A stretch of 64,000 bases of DNA, from contig NC_012623.1 of assembly GCF_000022485.1 (NCBI RefSeq), forward strand, positions 930,001 through 994,000, written 5' to 3'. This DNA is from Sulfolobus islandicus Y.N.15.51. Its GTDB lineage: Archaea > Thermoproteota > Thermoprotei_A > Sulfolobales > Sulfolobaceae. Of the stretch, positions 12,639 to 23,035 are shown one piece after another. The notes beneath the pieces are model-generated. The model made no database searches, was not told where the DNA came from, and was given only the letters and a program-made list of their open reading frames with translations. Both the position numbers and the translations under genes were made by a program. The first letter of the stretch is position 1. The number at the start of each line of letters is the position of its first letter.

Positions 12639-12991
12639 TTCCATCCTCTCTCTCTTATTTGTATTTTGAAATCGCGTCTGTTCTGTTCTGAAATCTGTTC
12701 TAGTATTTGCTTTAATTCCTCATCTGTTATTGGTACCTTTATTCTCCCAGATTGTGCCAGCGCAATTAACTGATTCTCTAATGATTCAGCAAATTCAGGC
12801 TTAACTAATTTTATATTTGTTAGTCTCTGTCGTGCCTCAGGTGTTAATATGACTCTTAATATTGACTCTTTTTGGGATTCTAGTTCCGCTTTTCTTTTTC
12901 TCTCTTCTTCTAGCCTTTTTTGCTCTTGTGCTGCTTTTCTTCTTAATAATTCTTCTAATTCTTCGTCATTATATGAGGTTGGAGCTGACAT
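12635..12991 (-). CDS. PDCD5-family DNA-binding protein
   Basis: The 118-residue helical protein is homologous to eukaryotic PDCD5/TFAR19. A charged N-terminal helix ([19 protein letters not shown]) precedes a compact three-helix core with [19 protein letters not shown]. The start is the ATG at 12991 behind a GGTGA site; a GTG three codons upstream is less likely. It is embedded in the ribosomal operon between rps19e and rpl39e, a conserved archaeal position. Its biochemical role is unclear. Confidence 0.92.
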
Positions 12992-13003
12992 CTTTTTCAC
13001 CCC

Positions 13004-13468
13004 TTATTCTAAGTATACTTTCAAAGAAGTATTATTCTCGGCCAGCTCTTTAAAGATTTCTAATGCTAATTTATCTAATAATGACCTTCCCTTAGGACTT
13101 AAAGTTCTCCCCTTATTCTTTATTTTTTGAACTAGTCCTGCTTTTTCTAATTGTTGAAATATTAATCTATTTACATGACCAGGAGCTTTTACGAATTTTT
13201 CTGGCCTAGTCCCCCTTCTTTTGCTTCCACCGTAGATTGTTCTTGTTTTTTCTATTCCAATAATCGAGTTCACGTAAAGTTTTCTCAATAACGATGCAGT
13301 TCTTATATACCACCAATCCTCTGAGTTATCTGGGACTCTTTCCTTAAAGCTAGCTGTTTTAGCTAATAATGCCCAATCTGGTGGGTTCACAGTCTTCACA
13401 TTCTGCTTAAGATATATCGCTAGTCGTTTTATCAAAAGTTCCGGAGGTACCATTTCAGCTGTTATCAT
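13004..13468 (-). CDS. rps19e: Ribosomal protein S19e
   Basis: The 154-residue S19e functions in small-subunit assembly. Recognisable motifs are [33 protein letters not shown] and [14 protein letters not shown], with a winged-helix core. A TATA element at 13491-13500 is centred 28 bases upstream of the ATG at 13468, supporting this start and a leaderless mRNA. It is the first gene of the long minus-strand operon. Confidence 0.97.
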   Translation of the reverse strand: MITAEMVPPELLIKRLAIYLKQNVKTVNPPDWALLAKTASFKERVPDNSEDWWYIRTASLLRKLYVNSIIGIEKTRTIYGGSKRRGTRPEKFVKAPGHVNRLIFQQLEKAGLVQKIKNKGRTLSPKGRSLLDKLALEIFKELAENNTSLKVYLE

Positions 13469-13490
13469 TATAAGACTCCATTACATTCGT

Positions 13491-13500
13491 AGTATATAAG
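13491..13500 (-). promoter_or_regulatory. TATA box of the rps19e operon
   Basis: CTTATATACT on the minus strand is centred about 28 bases upstream of the rps19e ATG, ideal for leaderless transcription. The divergent pncB gene starts only 70 bases away, so the two promoters share this region. Confidence 0.65.
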
Positions 13501-13538
13501 GTTTAAAATTTTTCCTTTTTAATAACATATGATCTTGA

Positions 13539-14702
13539 ATGGAATTTTATATAGCCGATTTTAAGCAGATTAAGGAGGGTAAAGTTACAGATATTTATTT
13601 TGAAAGAACCTTAAAGACACTAGAGTATCTCGGAATTAAAGACGCTAAAGTGAGGATGGAAGTGCATTCTTACGGTTTACCTAAAGGCTATGAATGGGCT
13701 CTTTTCACTGGTTTAGAGGAAGTCCTTCATTTATTGGAAGGTGTACCAGTTAACGTTTACGCGATGCCAGAAGGCACATTATTTAAAGAAATAGAGCCGG
13801 TTATGATAATAGAGGGCAATTATTTGGATTTCGGAATTTATGAGACTGCATTTCTAGGAATATTAAGGCATTATTCTAGTATATCTACTAAAGCTGCTAG
13901 GCTTAAATACCTCGCAATGGACAAAACGTTATTTTTCTTTGGTTTGAGATCTCTCCACCCTGCATTAGCTCCTATGGCAGATAGGGCAGCTTACATAGGT
14001 GGTATGGACGGGGTTTCCGGTGCCATGAGTAAGGAATATCTAGGAGTTGACCCTTCAGGTACTATGCCTCATGCGTTAATGCTTGTTGTAGGTGACAACG
14101 TGAAAGCCTGGAAGGCTTTTGATGAGGCTATGGCTCCTGAGGTTCCTAGAATAACCTTAGTTGATACATTCGAAGATGATAGAACTGAGGCTTTAAAGGC
14201 GGCAACTTTACTCGGTAAGAAATTGTATGGTGTAAGGTTGGATACACCATCAAGTAGAAGAGGTAATTTTAGAAAAATTATTCAAGAGGTTAGATGGACG
14301 TTAAAGATACACGGTTATGACCACGTTAAGATATTTGCGAGTGGAGGGATAGATGAGGAGGATATAATTAATCTTCGAGATATCGTTGATGGATTTGGAG
14401 TTGGAACGAGTATAGCGTTTCCTCCAAGCGTTGATTTCAGCGCTGATATAGTAGAAAAATTTGTCGATGGTAAATGGGTGCCTTTTACAAAGAGAGGCAA
14501 ATGGCCTGGAGCTAAGCAAGTATATAGATGTGGGAAGTTAAATGATATTATTACCCTTATGGATCAGAATCCTCCTACTTCAGACTGTAAGCCCTTACTT
14601 CAAAAATATATTGAGAATGGGAAGATTGTAAAACCTTTACCTTCTCCAAAAGAAATAAGGGACTACGTGATTAAACAGCTGACCGAATTGCAAAGTAGCT
14701 AG
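13539..14702 (+). CDS. pncB: Nicotinate phosphoribosyltransferase
   Basis: The 387-residue enzyme joins nicotinate and PRPP in NAD salvage. The fold is the NAPRTase/QAPRTase barrel; visible landmarks are [32 protein letters not shown] (with the active-site His) and [11 protein letters not shown] near residue 266. Length matches short archaeal NAPRTases. A Cys cluster near the C-terminus (YRCGKL and SDCKP) may bind zinc. Its stop overlaps the convergent PhoU-type gene by 4 bases. Confidence 0.93.
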   Translation: MEFYIADFKQIKEGKVTDIYFERTLKTLEYLGIKDAKVRMEVHSYGLPKGYEWALFTGLEEVLHLLEGVPVNVYAMPEGTLFKEIEPVMIIEGNYLDFGIYETAFLGILRHYSSISTKAARLKYLAMDKTLFFFGLRSLHPALAPMADRAAYIGGMDGVSGAMSKEYLGVDPSGTMPHALMLVVGDNVKAWKAFDEAMAPEVPRITLVDTFEDDRTEALKAATLLGKKLYGVRLDTPSSRRGNFRKIIQEVRWTLKIHGYDHVKIFASGGIDEEDIINLRDIVDGFGVGTSIAFPPSVDFSADIVEKFVDGKWVPFTKRGKWPGAKQVYRCGKLNDIITLMDQNPPTSDCKPLLQKYIENGKIVKPLPSPKEIRDYVIKQLTELQSS

Positions 14703-15754
14703 CCTGTTATTAGAATTTCTTTTTGATTTTCTATGCTTCTGTTAAACGCTATTTCAGTTATAGGCTCCATTCTTCTTATTGCATTATATAACCTTAAGTT
14801 AAGTGCTCGTAATACCGCGATCAAGCTAGGAGATTTGATCTCTTTTATCATTTCCTCTGATATTATAGCTTCAGTTATTAATACTCTTCTTAGTGTTCTT
14901 AATTCTTCCATTACTTCATTTATCAGTATGGTATCTTCTTTCGCCAGAACTTTTACTGCATGGTCTATTACAGAAGAAGTTTGCTCTATATACATATTTA
15001 TCTTGTTCCATAGTCTTTTCATTTCCTCAAGATCTGATGGATGCAATGACAATAGATCTAATGCTATCTCACTTATCTCATCTGCAGCCTCCTCTATTGC
15101 CTTTATTAAAATTCTGTTTCCTACTATTTGTATTCTTTTAACTCCTATCATATAGGCTAAACTTCTATTCATTTGAGCTAATAGTAATTGTCTTAAAGCT
15201 AGATAATATAATCTATCTACTTCTCTTTCTAATTCTATTACTTCTTGTAAGAAAGTTCTACTTGATTCCTTAATTCCAAGATCTAGGTAGTGAAGCATTT
15301 GTTTTATTGAATTTGATAATCTATTAATTAGATTGTTCATGGTATATTTTGTAGGGTCAAGAAAAGATTGTATTTGTATTGTATCTGTTGTTTGCGATAC
15401 AATCTCTAATCCAATCAAGTTCCTTATCGTATCTTTAACTTTCCTCAGTATATCCTCAGTAAATATCCCACTTTTACTTTCTATATCTATCCTATCATAG
15501 CCTAGAATGTACAATGAGTATATTACTCTGCTTACTAATTCACCTTGCACACTATCATTTTGTATACTTATTTTCATCTCTTTTGCCTTACTTTCCGCCT
15601 TTAGATTAGGCGGATATACTTTTAGACTACCATCCTCATCAACTTCTAGATATACACTTTCGCCTGGACTCAGAGATACTTCCTTAACCCACTCTGCAGG
15701 TAAAGAAACCATAAGTGTAGATTTGCCGAACTTTTGAACTCTTCTAACTTCCAT
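14699..15754 (-). CDS. AbrB/SpoVT domain fused to PhoU domains (phosphate-type regulator)
   Basis: The 351-residue protein begins with a swapped-hairpin AbrB-like DNA-binding domain (residues about 1-48, [20 protein letters not shown]). Two helical PhoU repeats follow (about 115-215 and 225-330), with acidic metal-binding-type segments such as [14 protein letters not shown]. In archaea such fusions are annotated as phosphate uptake regulators, but no phosphate transporter genes are nearby, so the regulon is unknown. It is convergent with pncB. Confidence 0.8.
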   Translation of the reverse strand: MEVRRVQKFGKSTLMVSLPAEWVKEVSLSPGESVYLEVDEDGSLKVYPPNLKAESKAKEMKISIQNDSVQGELVSRVIYSLYILGYDRIDIESKSGIFTEDILRKVKDTIRNLIGLEIVSQTTDTIQIQSFLDPTKYTMNNLINRLSNSIKQMLHYLDLGIKESSRTFLQEVIELEREVDRLYYLALRQLLLAQMNRSLAYMIGVKRIQIVGNRILIKAIEEAADEISEIALDLLSLHPSDLEEMKRLWNKINMYIEQTSSVIDHAVKVLAKEDTILINEVMEELRTLRRVLITEAIISEEMIKEIKSPSLIAVLRALNLRLYNAIRRMEPITEIAFNRSIENQKEILITG

Positions 15755-15815
15755 TAAATACTACCTCCACTTGTATCATATAGTTCAAAGTTTATAAAAG
15801 TAGTTTTATACTATA

Positions 15816-16811
15816 CTATACTACTTTTACCTCGGGTATTTCTCCAAACATCTTAGTTAATACTGGGCTTCCATTAGTTGGTATCATCCTTACACCGTAG
15901 GGTTTTCGTTTTGTATATTGAATATAGTAAATTGATTTCAATATATTTTCATATGTAACTAAATCTGAATATATACCAACCATGTCAATGCCTGCGACAC
16001 AAACATAACTCATTAATAACAAATCCTTTAAAGTTATGCTTCCCTCCTTAGCTCTCTCCTTAAGAAGATTATCCTCTGCAACTGGTAACATTAATTCTGA
16101 AAAACCTATGGGATTTACTCTATTTCTCCAAACCCCCTCAAATATCTCCCTATTAATTTCGGCTATTATTGATAAATTGGAGATGTCAAATATTTTCCTA
16201 CTCCTATTTTCTATGATTTCTCCCACACTACTTTCCATCCACGGTGATAATGACGCATCAATTCCTAAGTATTTTATACCTAATTTCTTCTCTAATTGTC
16301 TCCCTATTGCGTCTGCTTTTGATAAGGCCTCATTTATCTTTCCTTGTCTGAATTCATTTACATATAGTAAAGATAGTCCAAAAGAGTCATAAATAGTATT
16401 CGAAGAAGAGGTTGGAAAATATGGGGTTAGTAGAAAATCTTGGTTAAATAATAAGGCAAACCTCGACGCTTCCTCAGGCTCTAGACTAATGTTAAGTTTT
16501 GCTAGATCTTTTAGTTTATTCGTTGTTTTTACTAATACATGAGCGTAAATTCTATTATCAGATTTCAAAATGTCTTTAATTTCTCCTAATCTCTTATCTT
16601 TTTCTTGAAGATTGACTAGACTAAATATAATTTCATTATGCGATGTAGGTAATAGTTCTATTAGCTTGCTTAAGCTTAAATCACTAGGTGTAGGTGGTAG
16701 TGAGATCCTTTTACTCCATATGCTGTTATCATTTAATTTACTTAATTTCTCCGTGTATTCATTAATTTTTGAGTAGTTAGTGACGAAAATTGTTATCGCT
16801 CTTATCATCAT
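15816..16811 (-). CDS. DUF711-like protein
   Basis: The 331-residue product shows the DUF711 (UPF0210) hallmark GIDASLSPWMESSVGEIIE near residues 197-215 and starts with the family-like MIRAITIF. It is shorter than the roughly 450-residue bacterial members. No enzymatic role is established for the family. It is divergent from the DsrE gene, with 43 bases between the starts, so the two probably share a promoter region. Confidence 0.65.
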   Translation of the reverse strand: MMIRAITIFVTNYSKINEYTEKLSKLNDNSIWSKRISLPPTPSDLSLSKLIELLPTSHNEIIFSLVNLQEKDKRLGEIKDILKSDNRIYAHVLVKTTNKLKDLAKLNISLEPEEASRFALLFNQDFLLTPYFPTSSSNTIYDSFGLSLLYVNEFRQGKINEALSKADAIGRQLEKKLGIKYLGIDASLSPWMESSVGEIIENRSRKIFDISNLSIIAEINREIFEGVWRNRVNPIGFSELMLPVAEDNLLKERAKEGSITLKDLLLMSYVCVAGIDMVGIYSDLVTYENILKSIYYIQYTKRKPYGVRMIPTNGSPVLTKMFGEIPEVKVV

Positions 16812-16854
16812 CTTGTTTACACTTTTATAATCTTTGTAGAAGTTTAAATTACTG

Positions 16855-17256
16855 ATGAGTAAGATTACTATCTTGCTTGCAGATAATAGTTTAGATAAAC
16901 TCTATCATGGTCTGGTAGTAGCTTTAGGCGCAAGAGCGTTAGGCTGGGATGTTAAGTTTTTCGTAACATCGCAAGCCGTAATTCTTTTCACCAAAGCAGG
17001 GAAGGGAAAAGGGAGATTAGGTTTACCTTTCCTTGCCAGATTTTTCGTTAAGCTTCAAATGAGGAGACTATCTATTCCAGATCCTGAAAAATTAATTGAT
17101 GATGCGATAAATCAAGGTGTTGAGTTCTTTGTTGATGAGGCTGGCTTAAGGCTTGTGGCCGCTAAAAGTGAAGATCTATTAGATAATGTTAAATTATCAG
17201 GAAGTATATCATTTCTATTGGAAGCAAAGGAATCAGATGTGGTGATTACACTATGA
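16855..17256 (+). CDS. DsrE-family protein lacking cysteine
   Basis: The 133-residue product has the DsrE/DsrE2 alpha/beta fold signature ([22 protein letters not shown] at the N-terminus, then [11 protein letters not shown]). DsrE/TusD proteins pass sulfane sulfur through a conserved Cys, but no Cys is present anywhere here. It may therefore be a structural or binding partner only. The stop overlaps the TusA-like gene start by 4 bases, indicating coupled translation with a sulfur carrier. Confidence 0.8.
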   Translation: MSKITILLADNSLDKLYHGLVVALGARALGWDVKFFVTSQAVILFTKAGKGKGRLGLPFLARFFVKLQMRRLSIPDPEKLIDDAINQGVEFFVDEAGLRLVAAKSEDLLDNVKLSGSISFLLEAKESDVVITL

Positions 17257-17483
17257 AAATTATCGAATCAAATGATATATGCCCAGTTATTTTAACTAAT
17301 GTAGTAAAAGAGTGGGTTTCCCTAAAAAAAGGCGAGGAGGAGGAATTAGTAATAATTACTACATGGCAAGCGGTAGGGCAAGAGTTAGAGAAATGGTGTA
17401 ACGAAACTGGTAATCTATTTCTTGGCGTATCTAAAAAGGATGGAAAGTTAGAAGTAAGGCTAAAGTTGATTAAAAATAAATAA
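17253..17483 (+). CDS. TusA-like sulfur carrier protein
   Basis: The 76-residue protein has the TusA/SirA layout: a short beta strand, then Cys-Pro ([14 protein letters not shown], Cys at about residue 10) at the N-terminus of the first helix, then [15 protein letters not shown] and two final strands. The CP motif is the sulfur-carrying site in TusA. It forms a two-gene unit with the DsrE protein. A PLP-dependent cysteine synthase follows 41 bases later, consistent with a role in sulfur transfer. Confidence 0.8.
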   Translation: MKIIESNDICPVILTNVVKEWVSLKKGEEEELVIITTWQAVGQELEKWCNETGNLFLGVSKKDGKLEVRLKLIKNK

Positions 17484-17524
17484 ATACCAGTTTCTCACTA
17501 CTAAAATCTCGGTAGATCTATATT

Positions 17525-18418
17525 GTGTCAAAACCTCTTCACGTATTCTCAAATGAGCAAGAGTTACTAGAAGGCATGTGGCCTACTCCGCTACTAAAAC
17601 TTAGAATAGGAAATGATACGTGGGCTAAACTAGAATTTTATAATCCTTTTAGCAGAAGTGTAAAAGATAGGACAGCGTGGTTCTTATTTAGACAAGCGTT
17701 AATAAAGAATGTAAATCATATAGTTGAAGCCACCTCTGGCAATACTGGAATAGCACTAGCATCATTATCGTCAATTTATGGAATGCAATTCACAATGTTT
17801 CTCCCAGTAGTTGCCCCAAAGGTCTATAAGGTTTTGGTGAAGCTATTAGGAGGTAATGTCATAGAAGCTGGCAATTCCACCAATGATGTAATACCTTTAG
17901 TAAAGAGGTTTGCAGAAATGAGCAATGCGGTCAATTTGGATCAGTTCAATAATCCAATAAATGTAATAGCTCACTATGAGACTACTGCTAGAGAAATTGA
18001 TGAACAGTTAACTTCTATTGGAAAGAGACCTTCACGTATTATAGCCACAATGGGAACTGGAGGTCATATAGCAGGGGTTGCTAAGTATTTTAAAGAGAAA
18101 TACGGGGATAATGTAGAGATAGTAGGAGTCCAACCCTCAGAAAATTCCAGAATTCCGGGGATAAAGAGACAAAATGGATCTAATTCTTTACTGAGGGATA
18201 TAAAGATAGATCGCGTAGTTGATGTAAGTTTGGAAGAGGCAATTGATGGAACAATTAGCGTGGCAAGGACTTCTGGGATTTTAATAGGCATAAGTGCAGG
18301 TGCTACTGTGGCAGCCTATAAGAAGATAAACGACGTTTCCTCAACTACAGTGCTTATATTTCCAGATGATGCTTTCAAGTATGTTGATATTCTAGAGCAA
18401 ACTTTAAAAGAGATTTAG
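17525..18418 (+). CDS. PLP-dependent cysteine synthase family protein
   Basis: The 297-residue fold-type II PLP enzyme most resembles CysK/CysM. The PLP lysine lies in [11 protein letters not shown] (Lys at about residue 47). The substrate loop is [12 protein letters not shown] (about 69-80), the phosphate-binding loop is [15 protein letters not shown], and SAGATVAAY lies near the end. GTG start at 17525. It could use O-acetylserine or O-phosphoserine; the sequence alone does not decide. The neighbouring sulfur-relay genes fit cysteine formation. Confidence 0.9.
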   Translation: MSKPLHVFSNEQELLEGMWPTPLLKLRIGNDTWAKLEFYNPFSRSVKDRTAWFLFRQALIKNVNHIVEATSGNTGIALASLSSIYGMQFTMFLPVVAPKVYKVLVKLLGGNVIEAGNSTNDVIPLVKRFAEMSNAVNLDQFNNPINVIAHYETTAREIDEQLTSIGKRPSRIIATMGTGGHIAGVAKYFKEKYGDNVEIVGVQPSENSRIPGIKRQNGSNSLLRDIKIDRVVDVSLEEAIDGTISVARTSGILIGISAGATVAAYKKINDVSSTTVLIFPDDAFKYVDILEQTLKEI

Positions 18419-18434
18419 GAGTAAGCAAATAACT

Positions 18435-18593
18435 GTGCCAGAAGTAATAGTTATAATGAACAAGAAAGGAGATATTTTGGATTTTTCTCCTAGAAGCTTA
18501 GATATATCAAAATTTTTATCTAAAAAACCTAATGAGATATATGATGACGGAGAGTTAATAAGGTTAAGAATAGATATAGCAAACGATGTTTAA
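18435..18593 (+). CDS. 52-residue uncharacterised microprotein
   Basis: An open frame from GTG at 18435 to TAA at 18591-18593 encodes PEVIVIMNKKGDILDFSPRS and continues with SKFLSKKPNEIYDDG, ending LRIDIANDV. It starts 16 bases after the cysteine synthase stop and overlaps the next gene by 8 bases. An in-frame ATG also occurs at codon 8. The tight spacing argues for a real coupled gene rather than chance. I do not recognise the family. Confidence 0.6.
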   Translation: MPEVIVIMNKKGDILDFSPRSLDISKFLSKKPNEIYDDGELIRLRIDIANDV

Positions 18594-19242
18594 AAATTCA
18601 TACAGTCAGTCAAGAATTATAAAGAAGGATGAAAAGATATATGTGCAAAAATGCTACATGACAATCTTTGGAATAAAGTGGTATTTTATCTCCACTTTCT
18701 TTTGGAATTATCCATATGTTGCTGATCCTAAGGAAAGATTCGTTAGAGAACTGGATTTTTTCTTGGATAACACATGGAAGGATATAGTTATTGTACCTAA
18801 ACTAATCGATATTGATGCAAAAGAACTTTGCATTACTAGAGAGTTTATAGAAGGGGATGAAATAAATGAAGAAAATATAGAGATCGTGGCGAAAGGCTTA
18901 AGAGAAATTCATGAGGTCGGATATGTGCTAGGTGACACTAAAATAAGTAACTTTGTTATAGTAAATAGAAGTAAGTTAGCTGTCATAGACGCTGAGCAAT
19001 CATTTAAATCTAATAATCTGTATTATAGAGCTTGGGATTTAGTAGTATTCTTCTTATTTTTAAGTTACAAAATAGTTAATATAAATCACTTCCAGGAGGT
19101 AGCTAAAAGATTTCTAGATGAGTATATGCCAGATAAGAGTATTGCTAAAGAGTTCTTTGATATAAAGAATATAAATCTAATGGGATTATACCCTCCTACT
19201 CATTTATATATACTAAAAAACTTAATGAGTAATTTTTATTAA
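18586..19242 (+). CDS. Bud32/RIO-like small protein kinase
   Basis: The 218-residue product has a minimal kinase catalytic core: GYVLGDTKISNFVIV (catalytic Asp and Asn, about residues 117-131) and LAVIDAEQ (metal-binding Asp) replace HGD and DFG. An upstream Lys (YVQKCYM) and Glu in FVRELDFF could serve nucleotide binding. This resembles Bud32, RIO and WaaP-type kinases. It lacks the extended N-lobe glycine loop. Target unknown. It overlaps the 52-residue gene at its start and the convergent zinc-ribbon gene by 21 bases at its end. Confidence 0.7.
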   Translation: MFKNSYSQSRIIKKDEKIYVQKCYMTIFGIKWYFISTFFWNYPYVADPKERFVRELDFFLDNTWKDIVIVPKLIDIDAKELCITREFIEGDEINEENIEIVAKGLREIHEVGYVLGDTKISNFVIVNRSKLAVIDAEQSFKSNNLYYRAWDLVVFFLFLSYKIVNINHFQEVAKRFLDEYMPDKSIAKEFFDIKNINLMGLYPPTHLYILKNLMSNFY

Positions 19243-19410
19243 AATATTTGTTGTATCTTTTATAGTCTCTATATTAGAGTCTAAAATTCTTGATCCACAT
19301 GCTGGACATCTATAGTAATATCTTATTACCTTCTTTGTGCCATCAGTACTTTCAGACTCAGCAATAAAGTCCATTCTAATTCTGCATTTTGGACAAATTA
19401 CTGCATTCAT
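19222..19410 (-). CDS. Small zinc-ribbon protein
   Basis: The 62-residue product has two CxxC knuckles, CPKC near residue 6 and CPACGSR near residue 36, separated by beta-strand-like sequence (VIRYYYRC). This is a rubredoxin-like zinc ribbon of the TFS/RpoM style, but too short to assign. ATG at 19410 is preferred over an upstream start that would extend into the moaA promoter. It is divergent from moaA with 38 bases between starts. Confidence 0.7.
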   Translation of the reverse strand: MNAVICPKCRIRMDFIAESESTDGTKKVIRYYYRCPACGSRILDSNIETIKDTTNILIKITH

Positions 19411-19448
19411 ACATGTGTTTATAATCTTTTGAGGTAAAAAAGCTATTA

Positions 19449-20375
19449 ATGATTGATAGATTTGGTAGACCATTAGAAGATCTTAGGATAACGTTAACAC
19501 ACGTATGTAACTTTGAATGCTTCTTCTGCCATATGGAGGGGGAAGAAGGAGATAATTACATTTTAAGTAAAGAAGATATTCTATTAGTTGCCAAAGTAGC
19601 TAAGAACTTTGATATAAACTCTGTGAAATTAACTGGAGGAGAACCAACATTACGACGAGATCTGGTTGAAATTGTTCGAGGACTTAAGCAATTAGGATAT
19701 AGAGACGTGTCCATGACAACTAATGGTCTTCTCCTAAAGGATTTGGCTTATAAATTAAAGCTAGCTGGACTTGATAGGATTAATGTTAGCCTTCACGCTA
19801 TTTCAAGGGAGACATTCAAGAAAATTACGGGCGTAGATGCTTTCGATAGAGTAATTGAAGGGATAAAAAGCGCTATAGACGTGGGTTTAGTACCAGTTAA
19901 GTTAAATTTTGTTGTAAATAGGAGAAATCGTGAAGAAGTCTTTAAGTTTATTGAACTATCCCAAAATTTAGGTGTAAATGAAATACATCTTATAGAACTA
20001 CATCCAGTAGGATTAGGGAAATTAGCTTTTAAAGAACATGATGATTTAAGAGAAATAGAAGAGTATATTGAGAAAATATCTATTAAAAAGCAAATTAGGA
20101 AAAAGCATTTTAGACCACGTTATGTGCTACCTTCTGGGTTAATAGTTGAGGTAATCAAGCCTTATGCAAATCCAATATTCTGTGCTGGATGCAATAGGAT
20201 TAGATTATCTGTTGATGGAAAGTTGAAGACGTGTTTATATAGAGAAGATAACGTAATAGATATATTAGATATATTAAAAGGTGAATATTCGGAAGACGTT
20301 AAAGAGGAACTATTAGGAAGGGCCTTTATGATAGCAATAGCTATTAGAGAGCCTAACTTCAAATATAAAATATGA
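19449..20375 (+). CDS. moaA: GTP 3',8-cyclase MoaA
   Basis: The 308-residue radical SAM enzyme carries out the first step of molybdopterin synthesis. The N-terminal SAM cluster motif is CNFECFFC (about residues 18-25), with [11 protein letters not shown] downstream. The second C-terminal cluster uses [10 protein letters not shown] and the later CLY. Length is standard. Its stop overlaps the peptidase start by 4 bases. Confidence 0.96.
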   Translation: MIDRFGRPLEDLRITLTHVCNFECFFCHMEGEEGDNYILSKEDILLVAKVAKNFDINSVKLTGGEPTLRRDLVEIVRGLKQLGYRDVSMTTNGLLLKDLAYKLKLAGLDRINVSLHAISRETFKKITGVDAFDRVIEGIKSAIDVGLVPVKLNFVVNRRNREEVFKFIELSQNLGVNEIHLIELHPVGLGKLAFKEHDDLREIEEYIEKISIKKQIRKKHFRPRYVLPSGLIVEVIKPYANPIFCAGCNRIRLSVDGKLKTCLYREDNVIDILDILKGEYSEDVKEELLGRAFMIAIAIREPNFKYKI

Positions 20376-21430
20376 ATAGATTAAGAAAGCTCAAGGCGAT
20401 CCTAGAAGATAAAAAAGATAGTTGTGCTATAATACTTGGTTCTCCAAATTTATTTTACTTCCTAGAGTATTCTGGAGCAGGGGCGTTAGTTTATTGTGAT
20501 TCACGTTTTACCTTGCTCGTTCCCGCTCTAGAGATGTACAGAGCAGAGAATGTAAAAGACGTTGATATTGTGATTTACTACCCATCTAAAATTCTTGAGA
20601 ATGTTATTGAGGGTAATATATTTAAAGCTATTGAAAAAATTATCAATAAGAATAGCATAATGGTAGACGTAAACTGGGTTGATGCGAGTACGTATAGGGC
20701 ATTATCAGAAAAGTATAGGGTAATGGATTTTTCTAACGAAATAACAAGGTTAAGGGAAGTTAAGGATGACGATGAGATAGAAAGAATAAGAAAAGCCGGT
20801 GAAATCACTGCCGTTGCAATGAAAATTGGAATGGAAAAATTGAGTGAAGGAACCTCTAATGAAAAACAAGTTGCAGGCATTATCGATATGACTATGAAAT
20901 CTATGGGTGCTGAAGATTACGCTTTTCCATCTATAGTGGCCTTTGGGGAGAATTCCGCATACCCTCATCATATTCCTACAGATCGTGTGTTAAGAAATAA
21001 CGACATTGTACTCTTTGATATAGGTGCGAAATATAATGGTTACTGTTTTGATAGTACTAGGACTTTTGTATTTAAAAATAGTGAAGCAAAGAAAGTCTAT
21101 GAAATAGTTTTGGAAGCGCAAATGGAGGCTATAGATATTGTAAGGGATGGGATAGTGGCTTCGGAAGTAGATGTTATTGCTAGAAGAGTTATAGAAAAGG
21201 CTGGTTATGGTAAATATTTTATACATTCTACGGGTCATGGAGTTGGGATAGAAATTCACGAAAGTCCTGCAATTTCAATGAATTCTAAGCAAATATTAAA
21301 GGAAAATATGATTATTACTGTCGAACCTGGAATATATCTGAAAGGCAGGTTTGGTATACGTATAGAAGATACCCTTATAGTAACCAAGGGTAAACCAATC
21401 GTGTTAGAAACTGCTTATAAGCTGTTGTAG
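20372..21430 (+). CDS. pepQ: Xaa-Pro dipeptidase/aminopeptidase (M24 family)
   Basis: The 352-residue protein has a creatinase-like N-terminal domain (1-120) and a pita-bread catalytic domain. Metal ligands are visible in [17 protein letters not shown] (two Asp), [13 protein letters not shown] (His), TVEPGIY (Glu) and RIEDT (Glu). It hydrolyses peptides with proline in second position. It is coupled to moaA by overlap with no obvious functional link. Confidence 0.93.
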   Translation: MNRLRKLKAILEDKKDSCAIILGSPNLFYFLEYSGAGALVYCDSRFTLLVPALEMYRAENVKDVDIVIYYPSKILENVIEGNIFKAIEKIINKNSIMVDVNWVDASTYRALSEKYRVMDFSNEITRLREVKDDDEIERIRKAGEITAVAMKIGMEKLSEGTSNEKQVAGIIDMTMKSMGAEDYAFPSIVAFGENSAYPHHIPTDRVLRNNDIVLFDIGAKYNGYCFDSTRTFVFKNSEAKKVYEIVLEAQMEAIDIVRDGIVASEVDVIARRVIEKAGYGKYFIHSTGHGVGIEIHESPAISMNSKQILKENMIITVEPGIYLKGRFGIRIEDTLIVTKGKPIVLETAYKLL

Positions 21431-21483
21431 AAGTTTTTTAACAAAATAGTTATAATAGATTTCTTCACTAAACTATAAACGGT

Positions 21484-22110
21484 ATGCAAAAGACAGAATT
21501 AGATGACCAAAAACTAGTAGAAGAAATAGCTAGAAGGATTAGAGAAATTCTCGAACTACTGGGTGAGAATCCAGAAAGAGAAGGGCTTAAAGAGACACCT
21601 GAAAGAGTAGCAAAGGCTTTATTAGAAATGACCTCAGGGTTGAGAACGCCACCCCCTCAAATAAAGGTATTCAGTTTAGGCGAAGATGGTGAAGCATACG
21701 AAAAGAACCAAATAGTATTAATAAAAGACGTTAACTTTTCGTCATTGTGTGAGCATCATATGTTGCCAATAATTGGAAAAATTCATGTAGCGTACATTGT
21801 TAGTAATAGTGGCAAGGTTGCTGGTTTTAGCAAAATAATTAGAATTGTAAATTATTACTCATCTCGTCTTCAAATTCAAGAGAGGTTAGTAGAGCAAATA
21901 GCTGATGCTATAATGAATAGCGAAATAAAACCTAAAGGTGTTATGGTGATCGGGAACGCAATACATATGTGTTCATATGTCAGAGGAGTAAAGGATAAAG
22001 AGGCCAAGTTAGTTTCAGTAGCATACAGAGGGCTGTTTAAGACTAATAGAGCTTTACAAAATCATGTCTTCAGGTTACTCGATAATGCAAATAAGGTAAA
22101 CTTATTATAG
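21484..22110 (+). CDS. folE: GTP cyclohydrolase I
   Basis: The 208-residue type I enzyme converts GTP to dihydroneopterin triphosphate. Zinc and active-site residues are in [18 protein letters not shown] (about residues 85-102) and [15 protein letters not shown] (about 160-174). [18 protein letters not shown] is the family signature at the N-terminus. Most archaea use the unrelated MptA; Sulfolobales have this bacterial-like form. With the beta-RFAP synthase 5 kb away it points to a methanopterin-like C1 carrier pathway. Confidence 0.95.
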   Translation: MQKTELDDQKLVEEIARRIREILELLGENPEREGLKETPERVAKALLEMTSGLRTPPPQIKVFSLGEDGEAYEKNQIVLIKDVNFSSLCEHHMLPIIGKIHVAYIVSNSGKVAGFSKIIRIVNYYSSRLQIQERLVEQIADAIMNSEIKPKGVMVIGNAIHMCSYVRGVKDKEAKLVSVAYRGLFKTNRALQNHVFRLLDNANKVNLL

Positions 22111-22135
22111 AGTTTTTTAGAATAATTAATTGTTA

Positions 22136-23035
22136 ATGAGTAGTAAAGATAAAGTTATATCTATCTTGAAGGAAAAAGGTTCTGTTCCTCAAAGTGAACT
22201 AGGGAAACTTTCTGGATTATCGAAGAGTAGATTATCTGAAGTCTTATCCGAACTTGAGAAAGAAGGTGTAGTAAAGAGAAGAAAGGTTTTAGGAAAAAAC
22301 CTAGAGGTGAGCTTATCTCAAGATAGATTCTTAAGGTTAGGGATTATAAGAGCTGCAGAGTATCCGTTCATAATTCCATTTATCAAAAACTTAGAGAATA
22401 GAGGATACAACGTTACTGTTAAAATTTATGAAAATGGGGTTGATTTGACTAGGGACTTAGTTGAAGGCAAGTTAGATTTAGGTTTATCCCCGATAATAAC
22501 GCAAATGATATTTTCAACAATATATCGTAATATAAGAATTATTGGGGGAGGTGCTAAAGGTGGAGGTGGAATTATAGGCAAAACGTGCAACAGAATTGCA
22601 TCAACTGTGATGTCAAGTATGGAAATATGGGCATTTAGTGAATTCAAGAATATTGAGATCATTCCATCTTATAGTTCGTATCAAATGTTGGACTTTCTTG
22701 AAAAAGGAATAGTTGATGGTATAGCAATCTGGGAACCCTTTTTGTCAATTTTAGAGAGGAAGGGACATAAAGTGCATAGATTTACACCATTGCATTGTTG
22801 TACATTAGCAGTAAGGGATACTATGGATTGGGAGAGAATAAAGAATATTTATGAGGAGTCGTTTAGCTGGTTTAAGTCTTCTATGGATAGGTGGATTTCA
22901 AGTTATTCAAACTTACTTAATATTGATTACAATATTCTAAAAGAAGCATCAAAAAATTATGAATTCGACTATTACCTAGACCTTAATGAGTTTAAAAATG
23001 CGTTAAAAAATTCTGGAATTTTTATACCAATTTAA
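22136..23035 (+). CDS. Winged-HTH regulator fused to a substrate-binding-protein-like domain
   Basis: The 299-residue protein has an N-terminal wHTH (residues 1-65, [22 protein letters not shown]). A periplasmic-binding-like domain (NMT1/SsuA type) follows, with [17 protein letters not shown] and IWEPFLSI. An unusual [13 protein letters not shown] loop lies near residue 140. The layout recalls LysR-type sensing by a different route. A TTG two codons upstream is an alternative start. The stop overlaps the convergent glnA gene by 4 bases. The ligand is unknown; nitrogen regulation is a guess from the neighbour. Confidence 0.72.
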   Translation: MSSKDKVISILKEKGSVPQSELGKLSGLSKSRLSEVLSELEKEGVVKRRKVLGKNLEVSLSQDRFLRLGIIRAAEYPFIIPFIKNLENRGYNVTVKIYENGVDLTRDLVEGKLDLGLSPIITQMIFSTIYRNIRIIGGGAKGGGGIIGKTCNRIASTVMSSMEIWAFSEFKNIEIIPSYSSYQMLDFLEKGIVDGIAIWEPFLSILERKGHKVHRFTPLHCCTLAVRDTMDWERIKNIYEESFSWFKSSMDRWISSYSNLLNIDYNILKEASKNYEFDYYLDLNEFKNALKNSGIFIPI

